From Reyranella sp. (GTDB lineage Bacteria > Pseudomonadota > Alphaproteobacteria > Reyranellales > Reyranellaceae): DNA of 7,257 bases. The notes under the pieces were generated by a model. The model was not told the origin of the DNA. It did not search any database and saw only the letters and a list, made by a program, of their open reading frames with translations. Below, in pieces: positions 1 to 5,458 of the stretch (positions within the stretch are counted from its first letter, which is position 1; every line of letters begins with the position of its first letter). Both the position numbers and the translations under genes were made by a program. The stretch spans positions 1 to 7,257 of the forward strand of contig JAUXRT010000727.1 of assembly GCA_030681635.1 (NCBI GenBank), written 5' to 3'.

Positions 1-433
1 CACCTGGAGGTCGGGCGGCGGCGGCATGGTCTCGACCGCGGCCGACTACGCGCGCTTCCTGCAGATGTTCGCCAACGGCGGCCAGCTCGACGGCGTGCGG
101 CTGATTTCGCGCAAGAGCATCGACCTCATGACCGCCAACGCCCTGCCGCCGGATGTAAAAATGGGGGCCGACATGTTCCGCTTCGAGGCGCTCGAGCCCA
201 GCGCCCGCATGGGCCAGGGCTTCGGCCTGGGCTTCGCCGTGCGTACCGACGTCGGTCGCAACCCGCTGCCGGGAACGCCGGGCGACTACTATTGGGGCGG
301 CGCCTACGGGACCTATTTCTGGCACGATCCCAAGGAGCGCCTGTTCGTCGTCTATATGATGCAGTCCCCGGCGGCGCGGCTGCGCTACCGCTACCTGATG
401 CGCGATCTCGTCTATCAGGCGATGGTCAACTGA
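1..433 (+). CDS. Serine hydrolase, beta-lactamase/family VIII esterase-like (3' part only)
   Basis: This is the C-terminal end of a serine beta-lactamase-fold hydrolase; the reading frame is open from base 2 and the start lies outside the window. Visible family signatures are GGGGMVSTAADYARF, typical of the helical region before the last strand, and DYYWGGAYGTYFW near the end. In class C beta-lactamases and penicillin-binding proteins the third active-site box is KTG; in EstB-type esterases it is WGG, as here (codons for WGG at about 293-301). An esterase or amidase is therefore more likely than a true beta-lactamase. The SxxK nucleophile box and the YxN box must lie upstream and cannot be checked, nor can a signal peptide. 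The gene ends with TGA at 431-433, directly abutting the stop of the opposing DUF1993 gene, with no room for a terminator between them. Confidence 0.88.
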   Translation, partial: TWRSGGGGMVSTAADYARFLQMFANGGQLDGVRLISRKSIDLMTANALPPDVKMGADMFRFEALEPSARMGQGFGLGFAVRTDVGRNPLPGTPGDYYWGGAYGTYFWHDPKERLFVVYMMQSPAARLRYRYLMRDLVYQAMVN

Positions 434-955
434 TCAGCTCTTCAGGCGCAGCCTGCCCAGGAAGTCACGCTTGCCGAGGGGAACGCCTTTCGACCGCAGG
501 ATGTCGTAGGCGGTGGTGGCGTGGAAATAGAAGTTCGGCAGGGAGAAGGACTGGACGAAGCCTTCCGCCGTGAACGGTATCTTGGTGTCGCGGATCTGGA
601 AGGTGACGTCCTTGCCTTCGAGCGTGTTCACCTCGGCAGGCGTGAGCTGCTGCAGCGCCTCACGCGCTTCCGTCACCGCCTTCTGCAGGCCGGCATAGTC
701 GAGCGGCGGTAACGAGGCGGGCGGGGCGAACAGCCCTGCCTTCACGCCACGTATCGCGCCGATCGAATGGTGGGCGGTCGCCAGCACCTGGAAGCGGAAC
801 GGCAACATGTCGGGATGGAGTCGCGTCTCGACGATGTCGTTGGGGTCGATCTTGTTTTCCTGGAAGTGGGCGAGGCCGCGGCCGAGGAAACCCTCCATGC
901 CGCCCAGCGTCTGGAGATAGTTGGTGACACTGAGATCGTAGAGTGACGTGGCCAT
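434..955 (-). CDS. DUF1993 family protein (DinB-like four-helix bundle)
   Basis: A 173-residue cytoplasmic protein that I recognise as DUF1993. The start is like other members (MATSLYDLSV), the middle has KIDPNDIVETRLHPDMLPF (about 35-53), and the diagnostic C-terminal block is FSLPNFYFHATTAYDILR followed by GKRDFLG (about 137-167). The length fits the family, which runs about 165-175 residues. The family is predicted to form a DinB/YfiT-like helical bundle; no activity is established, and I infer none. I chose the ATG at 953-955 because a GGGAGGA ribosome binding site sits about 10 bases upstream on the minus strand and homologs begin here; a longer in-frame extension to 1021 has neither. 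It is transcribed alone, from the divergent region shared with the DUF2076 gene. Its stop is back to back with the stop of the neighbouring hydrolase. Confidence 0.9.
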   Translation of the reverse strand: MATSLYDLSVTNYLQTLGGMEGFLGRGLAHFQENKIDPNDIVETRLHPDMLPFRFQVLATAHHSIGAIRGVKAGLFAPPASLPPLDYAGLQKAVTEAREALQQLTPAEVNTLEGKDVTFQIRDTKIPFTAEGFVQSFSLPNFYFHATTAYDILRSKGVPLGKRDFLGRLRLKS

Positions 956-989
956 GATCGAATATCCTCCCCGACGATGATCTGACCGC

Positions 990-1027
990 AAATAGTCCCA
1001 TTGGCGGCGGTCGCAAGACAACTATTT
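990..1027. repeat. Inverted repeat AAATAGT-N24-ACTATTT upstream of DUF1993
   Basis: Two perfect 7-bp arms, at 990-996 and 1021-1027, are separated by 24 bases and lie 35-72 bp upstream of the DUF1993 start codon. The arms are AT-rich in a GC-rich background and placed where a promoter would be, which suits an operator. The spacer is long for a single dimer site and no regulator gene lies next to it, so this is only a candidate. Confidence 0.35.
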
Positions 1028-1102
1028 CCTCATGGGGGCATGAGCGCTTCCTCTCTTCGCGCCCTTTGCTTGATCGTCTAGGCGTCATGTCTGACCCTTG
1101 AC

Positions 1103-1134
1103 GCTCTGCCAACGGACAACCACGTTGGCGGAGC
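1103..1134 (+). repeat. Strong hairpin in the DUF2076 5' leader
   Basis: GCTCTGCCAACG (1103-1114) pairs with CGTTGGCGGAGC (1123-1134) around an 8-base loop. The stem is 12 bp with a single T-G wobble at 1107/1130. It ends 32 bases before the DUF2076 ATG and is not followed by a T run, so it does not look like a factor-independent terminator. It could be a leader RNA structure or a DNA operator. It lies outside the protein as I call it, because the ribosome binding site and the family N-terminus place the start at 1167. Confidence 0.6.
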
Positions 1135-1166
1135 CCCATGAATCGGGAGGGGCGGGAGGCACTGTC

Positions 1167-1817
1167 ATGCAAGGCCAAGAACGCGACCTTATTTCCGGCC
1201 TGTTCGGGCGGATCCAGCAGTTCGAGACGCAACCGCGCGATCCCGAGGCCGAGGCGCTGATTTCGAGTTCGATCGCGCGTCAACCCGCGGCGCCCTATCT
1301 GCTGATTCAGACCGTCCTGGTTCAGGAGCAGGCTTTGAAGGCGGCGCAGGAGCGCATTGCCGAACTCGAGGCCAAGGTGAGTGCGGCGCCGGCGGCGGCA
1401 ACGAGTTTCCTCGGCAATGCGCCGAAGGTGAGCCCCTGGGGTTCGCAGGCCGGTGGCGCACAGGCCGGGGATACCCCGCCGGCGCGGCCCTCCATGGTGC
1501 CGTCGACCCGTTCGCCGCTCCAGGCGGCGGTGGCTCCGGCCGCCGCGCCAGCAGGCGGCAGCTTCCTGCGTACGGCAATGGCGACGGCGGCTGGTGTTGC
1601 CGGCGGCGCCCTGCTGTTCCAGGGCATCAGTTCCATGATGGGCAACAATCCATTCGGCCAGCAGCAGGCTGCGGCCCAGCCGCCGGCCGTTCCCGACGCG
1701 CAGCCGCAGCAGGCGATGGCGCAGGACGACAGCCAGATGGCCGATGGCGCCTCGGAGGATTACGACACTGCATCGCTGGACCAGGATATGGGCGGCGGAG
1801 GTGACGACTTCGCCTGA
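1167..1817 (+). CDS. DUF2076 domain-containing protein
   Basis: A 216-residue protein of the DUF2076 family, whose function is unknown. It begins with the conserved block MQGQERDLISGLFGRIQQFE, then DPEAEALISSSIARQPAAPY, then LIQTVLVQEQALKAAQERIAELEAK (about 47-70), which is probably a helix or short coiled coil. The middle (about 71-130) is Ala/Pro/Gly-rich and probably disordered. Next comes a short hydrophobic Gly/Ala segment, GSFLRTAMATAAGVAGGALL (131-150), which is either a weak membrane segment or a glycine-zipper-like stretch. A Gln/Ala/Pro tail follows and ends in a strongly acidic, Gly-rich terminus (DQDMGGGGDDFA). No classical signal peptide is visible. The start at 1167 is set by GGGAGG at 1154-1159 and the family N-terminus; an in-frame TTG at 1098 would run through the leader hairpin and is unlikely. 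The transferase gene follows after 41 bp on the same strand and may share its transcript. Confidence 0.88.
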   Translation: MQGQERDLISGLFGRIQQFETQPRDPEAEALISSSIARQPAAPYLLIQTVLVQEQALKAAQERIAELEAKVSAAPAAATSFLGNAPKVSPWGSQAGGAQAGDTPPARPSMVPSTRSPLQAAVAPAAAPAGGSFLRTAMATAAGVAGGALLFQGISSMMGNNPFGQQQAAAQPPAVPDAQPQQAMAQDDSQMADGASEDYDTASLDQDMGGGGDDFA

Positions 1818-1858
1818 TCCTGCCGTCGTTGTTTCTTAATGAAAGGGGAAATGCAGAG

Positions 1859-2485
1859 ATGATCGAACTTCACACCTGGGGCACGCCCAACGGCCGCAAG
1901 ATCTCCATCATGCTCGAGGAGTGCGGGTTGCCCTACAGCGTGCACAAGGTCGACATCTCCAAGGGCGAACAGTTCAAGCCTGAGTTCCTGCGCATCAGCC
2001 CCAACAATCGCATTCCGGCGATCGTCGATCCCGACGGCCCGGGTGGCAAGCCGATCAGCCTGTTCGAGTCGGGCGCGATCCTGATCTACCTCGCCGACAA
2101 GACGAAGAAGTTCATGCCGGCCGATGCCGCCAAGCGCTACGACGCGCTGCAGTGGCTGATGTGGCAGATGGGCGGCTTTGGCCCGATGCTGGGCCAGGCG
2201 CACCACTTCCTGCGCGCGGCGCCGACCAAGATCGAGTACGGCATGAAACGCTACGTCGACGAGGCCAAGCGTCTCTACGGCGTTCTCGACAAGCAGCTCG
2301 CCAGCAACGCCTTCGTCGCCGGCGAGGAATACACCATCGCCGACATGTCGATCTTCCCGTGGTCGGCGCGCCATGAATGGCACACGGTGAACCTGGCCGA
2401 CTTCGCCAACGTCAAGCGCTGGTACGACATCGTCAATGCCCGCCCTGCCGTGACCAAGGGCATGGCCGTTCCTTACCTGAACTAG
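1859..2485 (+). CDS. yfcG: Nu-class glutathione S-transferase (YfcG-like disulfide-bond oxidoreductase)
   Basis: A 208-residue cytosolic glutathione transferase closely resembling E. coli YfcG. The thioredoxin-fold N-domain (about 1-80) opens with MIELHTWGTPNGRKISIMLE. In this class the TPNG segment (Thr9, Asn11) contacts glutathione in place of a catalytic Tyr, Ser or Cys. RIPAIVDP supplies the cis-proline (Pro53), and LFESGAILIYLADK contributes the Glu70-Ser71 pair that binds the gamma-glutamyl group. The helical C-domain has the YfcG-type signature LQWLMWQMGGFGPMLGQAHHF and the usual N-cap motif YTIADMSIFPW (Asp162). Nu-class enzymes bind two glutathione molecules and act mainly as disulfide reductases with some peroxidase activity; the exact substrate here is unknown. 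I start at 1859, where homologs begin and where AAGGGGAA lies about 8 bases upstream; ten further in-frame codons upstream lack a ribosome binding site. The lipoprotein gene follows after 9 bp, which suggests co-transcription. Confidence 0.93.
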   Translation: MIELHTWGTPNGRKISIMLEECGLPYSVHKVDISKGEQFKPEFLRISPNNRIPAIVDPDGPGGKPISLFESGAILIYLADKTKKFMPADAAKRYDALQWLMWQMGGFGPMLGQAHHFLRAAPTKIEYGMKRYVDEAKRLYGVLDKQLASNAFVAGEEYTIADMSIFPWSARHEWHTVNLADFANVKRWYDIVNARPAVTKGMAVPYLN

Positions 2486-2494
2486 GATCAGCCC

Positions 2495-2920
2495 ATGCGA
2501 AAGCTTGCTCTGTTGGCCGCGCTCGGCCTGCTGTCCGCGTGCACGCAAACCGCTGCGCCGTCCCAGCCGCCGCAGCTTGCGGCGTCCTGCGCCGCGCCAC
2601 TGAAGGCCGCGCTCGAGGTCAATCTCTACTTCGGCCGCGACAAGCCGGGCGGCACGGTGACGGAAGCCGAATGGGTGCAGTTCCTCGCCCAGGAGGTGAC
2701 GCCGCGCTTCCCCGACGGCCTCAGCGTGATCAACGTGGCGGGCCAGTCGCGCGCCGCCACGGGGCCTCTCGAACGCGAGAGGACCAAGCTGCTGATCGTC
2801 GTCGTCTTCGATGCGCCGGCCCACCAACCCAAGGTAGCGGCGATCATGGACGCCTACGTCAAGCGCTTTTCCCAGAACAGCGTCTTCCGCACCGAGCACA
2901 TGGTCTGCGCTGGACTCTAG
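2495..2920 (+). CDS. DUF3574 domain lipoprotein
   Basis: A 141-residue predicted lipoprotein. The N-terminus is MRKLALLAALGLLSAC: two basic residues, a hydrophobic core, and the lipobox L13-S14-A15-C16, so Cys16 should be lipidated after signal peptidase II cleavage. The residue at +2 is Thr, so the inner-membrane retention Asp is absent. A short Ala/Pro/Gln linker follows, then the DUF3574 domain (about 40-138). Its hallmarks are NLYFGRDKPGG, the EAEWVQFLAQEVTPRFPDGL block (about 58-76), and the C-terminal AYVKRFSQNSVFR. The family has no established function. The start codon is 9 bp after the transferase stop, and its weak AGGA ribosome binding site (2484-2487) overlaps that stop, suggesting translational coupling. 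Whether it shares a job with the transferase is unknown, as one is cytosolic and the other outside the inner membrane. Confidence 0.9.
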   Translation: MRKLALLAALGLLSACTQTAAPSQPPQLAASCAAPLKAALEVNLYFGRDKPGGTVTEAEWVQFLAQEVTPRFPDGLSVINVAGQSRAATGPLERERTKLLIVVVFDAPAHQPKVAAIMDAYVKRFSQNSVFRTEHMVCAGL

Positions 2921-2925
2921 CGGCA

Positions 2926-2942
2926 AGTCGGGATGGCCGACT
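2926..2942. terminator. Possible weak bidirectional terminator hairpin
   Basis: AGTCGG and CCGACT form a perfect 6-bp stem with a 5-base loop inside the 27-bp gap between two convergent genes, DUF3574 and MAPEG. The position is right for a shared terminator, but neither strand has the following T run, so this is tentative. Confidence 0.25.
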
Positions 2943-2947
2943 GGCCG

Positions 2948-3415
2948 TCACACGCCGAGTGCCGCGAGCAGCGTGCGCACGGTCATGAAGATCAGGATGA
3001 GTGAGCCCGCTGTCCAACAGGCCGCGCGGATGTCGTGGATCTGTCCGGTGAAGTAGGCAATGAAGTGCAGCAGGCGCGACACCACGTAGCCGTAAAGCAG
3101 CCACTGCGCGAGCAGCAGGGAGGGTTGCGTCAGGATGTAGAGGAAGCCTGCGATCAGGAAGAACGGCACGTTCTCGAGGTCGTTCATCATGATCCGCCGG
3201 ATCCGCTCGACGCGCTCGTCGGGCGCGAGCTGGGCGGGATCGGGTTCGGGATTGAGCGGCGTCTTCCGGAGGTCTTCGGGCGATCGGAAGCCGCCCTTGG
3301 CCTGCATCATGCGCAGCACGGTCAGCCACGACATGGCCACGACTTTGAGGATCATCAGCGTGGCAGCGATGACGTAAGTGGCGAAGAGCGGATTTTGCAG
3401 GCTGAGCTTATCCAT
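2948..3415 (-). CDS. MAPEG family membrane protein (MGST1-like)
   Basis: A 155-residue integral membrane protein of the MAPEG superfamily (membrane-associated proteins in eicosanoid and glutathione metabolism), closest in pattern to microsomal glutathione transferase 1. Four hydrophobic segments are visible at about 12-36, 83-95, 100-122 and 133-152. The signature after the first cytosolic loop, RVERIRRIMMNDLENVPFFL (68-87), matches the MGST1 pattern RVRRAHLNDLEN except that the usual His is Met76. The third-helix pattern RLLHFIAYFTG (Arg114, His117, Tyr121) is also kept. The family works as trimers that bind glutathione between subunits; glutathione transferase or peroxidase activity is plausible but unproven. 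The ATG at 3413-3415 has a modest GGGAAGA upstream. It is the last gene of a probable operon, 37 bp after the five-helix membrane protein, and it converges on the DUF3574 gene. Confidence 0.9.
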   Translation of the reverse strand: MDKLSLQNPLFATYVIAATLMILKVVAMSWLTVLRMMQAKGGFRSPEDLRKTPLNPEPDPAQLAPDERVERIRRIMMNDLENVPFFLIAGFLYILTQPSLLLAQWLLYGYVVSRLLHFIAYFTGQIHDIRAACWTAGSLILIFMTVRTLLAALGV

Positions 3416-3452
3416 CGTGTCTTCCCACTGAGTTCCCTGGCTGAACCATCGG

Positions 3453-3959
3453 TTATGGCGACAGTCTCTGGGCGGTCGCCGGTCGGAACCGCTTCAGGGC
3501 AAGGACGGTCAGCCCGACGATGATCGCCAGGACGACGACTTGCGCCACCAGGAACGGCGGCTCGGACTGCGTCGGCGCGAGTGGCTTCAGGAAGGCGAGA
3601 TTCCGGAAGGCCTGGACGACGGCCACGACCGAATTGAGATAGAGCGCGAAGGCGGCACCGGCGATGTAGATCCAGCGCCACGGCCCGGCCAGGTGGAAGC
3701 GATAGAGCGCCAGCAGGACCGGCGTCAGCACGAGAAGCGACACGACGCCGAAGATGACAGGTGGCCCGATCTTGAGGTTGGGAAAGAAGAAGCCGGTCAC
3801 GCTCGTGGCGACCGTAGTCAGCAGGAAGGTAGCCGTCAGTCCGGGCGGTACCCGTGAACCCAGCAGGGCGAACAGGCAGATGACGCCCGTTGCGATTCCG
3901 ATCAGGCTAAAGACGACATGCAGGGTCGTGAAGGTCGAGAGCGACATTCCCAGGATCAT
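3453..3959 (-). CDS. Uncharacterised membrane protein, five predicted helices
   Basis: A 168-residue, very hydrophobic protein. Likely membrane helices are at about 8-33, 41-59, 64-86, 96-118 and 137-156. It resembles a group of alphaproteobacterial hypothetical proteins I recall by the motifs TSVTGFFFP (52-60), the FHLAGPWRWIYIAGA loop-to-helix (88-102) and APTQSEPPFLVAQ (128-140). I know no assigned function and do not infer one. Only two histidines are present (14 and 89), so a multi-haem b-type anchor is not supported. The start at 3957-3959 is favoured over the ATG four codons later because GGGGGGAG lies about 7 bases upstream; that ribosome binding site begins right after the TAA of the flavoenzyme gene, 15 bp away. 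This tight coupling, and the MAPEG gene 37 bp downstream, place it in the middle of a three-gene operon. Confidence 0.82.
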   Translation of the reverse strand: MILGMSLSTFTTLHVVFSLIGIATGVICLFALLGSRVPPGLTATFLLTTVATSVTGFFFPNLKIGPPVIFGVVSLLVLTPVLLALYRFHLAGPWRWIYIAGAAFALYLNSVVAVVQAFRNLAFLKPLAPTQSEPPFLVAQVVVLAIIVGLTVLALKRFRPATAQRLSP

Positions 3960-3974
3960 GACAAGACTCCCCCC

Positions 3975-5189
3975 TTAGCTGCGCTTGACCATCGCCGGCG
4001 TGAGATGTTTTAGCGAGGGCGCGCCGAGCTGCATCATGGCGGCGCGAGTTTCCTGCAGCAACAGCCCCAGCACGCGCTCGACGCCCGGCTGGCCGAAGGC
4101 GCCGAGCCCCCAGAGATAGGGGCGACCGATGCAGACGCCACGCGCGCCCATCGCCAGGGCCTTCGCAATGTCCGTGCCACGGCGGAAGCCGCCGTCGATC
4201 AGCACGGGAATGCGGCCGTCGACGACTTCCAGAATCTCGGGCAGGACTTCGATGGTCGAGCTGCCATTGTCCTCGGAGCGGCCGCCGTGGTTCGACACCA
4301 CGATGCCGTCGATTCCGTTGTCGACCGCGAGGATCGCGTCCTCCGGCGTGAGCAACCCCTTGACCACGATCCGGGTCTTCACCGTATCGCGCAGGCGCTT
4401 CAGGAATTCCCAGGTGAGGTTGGTGGCACCCGTGCTGGTGACGCCGGAGATGTCGAGCCCGCTGAAGTTGGGTTTGCGCTCGACGTAGCTCTTGAGCCCC
4501 ATGCCATGGCATGAGCCGCAATTGCGCGTGTCGGTGCGCCACAGCCTGGCCAGCGTCTCCCAGTTCTGCCGCGCCAGCACATCGACTGTCACCACGATGG
4601 TCTCGACGCCGGCCATCTCGGCGCGGCGGGCCAGCGCATCACCCAGTTCCCACTTGTTGGTGGGGTAGAGCTGGAACCACAGCGGCTGGCCGCGCGCGGC
4701 GATCGCCTCCTCGATCGAGGCCGTGGCCACAGTCGACAGCATCTGCAGGTGGTTGCCGCTGCGTGCGGCGCGCGCGACGGCAAGTTCGCCGTCCTCGTGG
4801 AAGGCGCGGTTCGAGGCGGTCGGCGCGATCACGATCGGGTTGGCATAGGTGCGGCCGAACAGTTCCATGCGGAGGTCGAGCTTGCTCACGTCGACGAGCC
4901 GCCGCGGGCGCAGCTGGAATTTCTGGAAGCCCTCGCGGTTGGCCCGCAGCGTCACCTCGTCGTCGCTGCCGGTCGCCATGTAGCCGAAGTGCGCCGGCGG
5001 CACGGCCTTCTGCATCGCCGCTTCGAAGTCGAAGACGTTCAGCGCCTCCTGCGGCGAGGCGATCACTCTGTCGGGAAAGCGCGTGGCCTGGGCCAACGCC
5101 TCGCCGGCGGCCAGCACCGGACTGCCGGCCAGGAATTGCAGGAGGCGGCGGCGGCTGGCGTGGCGGAGGCGGGCGTGCGGCGCGATCAT
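3975..5189 (-). CDS. Tat-exported FMN-dependent alpha-hydroxy-acid dehydrogenase with CXXCH motif
   Basis: A 404-residue member of the glycolate oxidase / lactate dehydrogenase (cytochrome) / mandelate dehydrogenase family, which oxidises L-2-hydroxy acids to 2-keto acids through FMN. The N-terminus has a twin-arginine motif SRRRLL (12-17), a hydrophobic stretch, and an AQA cleavage site after residue 35, so export to the periplasm is likely. The TIM-barrel residues expected from spinach glycolate oxidase are all present: Tyr70 (in GYMATGSDDE), QLY at 173-175, Thr201 and Asp203, Lys277 (VVKG), His301 and Arg304 (SNHGGR), the phosphate-binding DGGFRRGTD (332-340) and GRP. The segment after strand 4 contains NCGSCHG (223-229), a perfect c-type haem attachment motif, in a loop about 13 residues longer than my recollection of glycolate oxidase. 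The substrate is unknown. There is no good ribosome binding site at the start. It is the first gene of a probable operon with two membrane proteins. Confidence 0.92.
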   Translation of the reverse strand: MIAPHARLRHASRRRLLQFLAGSPVLAAGEALAQATRFPDRVIASPQEALNVFDFEAAMQKAVPPAHFGYMATGSDDEVTLRANREGFQKFQLRPRRLVDVSKLDLRMELFGRTYANPIVIAPTASNRAFHEDGELAVARAARSGNHLQMLSTVATASIEEAIAARGQPLWFQLYPTNKWELGDALARRAEMAGVETIVVTVDVLARQNWETLARLWRTDTRNCGSCHGMGLKSYVERKPNFSGLDISGVTSTGATNLTWEFLKRLRDTVKTRIVVKGLLTPEDAILAVDNGIDGIVVSNHGGRSEDNGSSTIEVLPEILEVVDGRIPVLIDGGFRRGTDIAKALAMGARGVCIGRPYLWGLGAFGQPGVERVLGLLLQETRAAMMQLGAPSLKHLTPAMVKRS

Positions 5190-5249
5190 CGGGAAGGATC
5201 GGGCGGCATGCCGCGTCCGGCGTCAAGCTTGACCGGCCGATCGGCTTGT

Positions 5250-5324
5250 GATAGGAAATAAACGAAAGAAGGGGCCAGGCAAAGTGCGAACACCCGGCGC
5301 TCTTTTGTTGTCCGATAGGAAATA
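5250..5324. repeat. Direct repeat GATAGGAAATA, two copies
   Basis: Perfect 11-bp copies are at 5250-5260 and 5314-5324, 64 bp apart. Both are preceded by TTGT (TTGT-GATAGG and TTGT-CC-GATAGG), so the similarity extends a little further. On the minus strand the repeat reads TATTTCCTATC. The spacing of 64 bp is close to six helical turns, as expected for paired activator or repressor sites, but I do not recognise the motif. Confidence 0.5.
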
Positions 5325-5354
5325 GAGGGAGCGCCGTCGTGAAATGTCGTCGTT

Positions 5355-5377
5355 CATCGGACAGGCCGAGTCCGATG
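5355..5377. repeat. Inverted repeat CATCGGAC-N7-GTCCGATG
   Basis: Perfect 8-bp arms, at 5355-5362 and 5370-5377, flank a 7-base centre. The arm contains the GTCCGAT heptamer that recurs at 5310-5316, 5461-5467 and 5478-5484. It could be a dimeric regulator's operator for the flavoenzyme operon or a transcript hairpin after the ArgE-type gene. No T run follows on either strand, so a factor-independent terminator is less likely. Confidence 0.45.
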
Positions 5378-5458
5378 CCAGCGGCGATTAGACGAGGCGG
5401 ATCAAGGCGTTGCCTGTCCCATTCCGCGTCGCTGCTCGACAAAACTTCAGAACGCGCA

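Larger units (their letters stand above)
956..1166. promoter_or_regulatory. Divergent control region between DUF1993 and DUF2076
   Basis: This 211-bp stretch has no gene of its own and must contain the start signals for both flanking genes. It holds two inverted repeats, listed separately: AAATAGT/ACTATTT on the DUF1993 side and a 12-bp hairpin on the DUF2076 side. The DUF2076 ribosome binding site GGGAGG is at 1154-1159, 7 bases before the ATG. I found no convincing -35/-10 pair. TTGTCT on the minus strand, inside the left repeat, is a weak -35 candidate without a good -10. Confidence 0.6.

Noticed and set aside
1098..1166. N-terminal extension of the DUF2076 protein from a TTG codon
   Set aside because: The extension would be read through a strong hairpin and has no ribosome binding site, whereas the ATG at 1167 has GGGAGG 7 bases upstream and matches the family N-terminus.
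1760..2926. 388-codon minus-strand open frame
   Set aside because: It is antisense to the glutathione transferase and DUF3574 genes, which have clear family motifs, start signals and spacing. Long antisense frames are common in GC-rich DNA, and its Arg/Asp/His-rich translation has no recognisable domain.
3453..3959. Haem b-type membrane anchor for the flavoenzyme
   Set aside because: The protein has only His14 and His89, with no paired histidines in facing helices, so b-haem binding is not supported.
4511..5251. Arg/Ser-rich plus-strand frame of 246 codons, and a parallel one at 4749-5261
   Set aside because: Both are antisense to the flavoenzyme, with low-complexity composition and no start signal.
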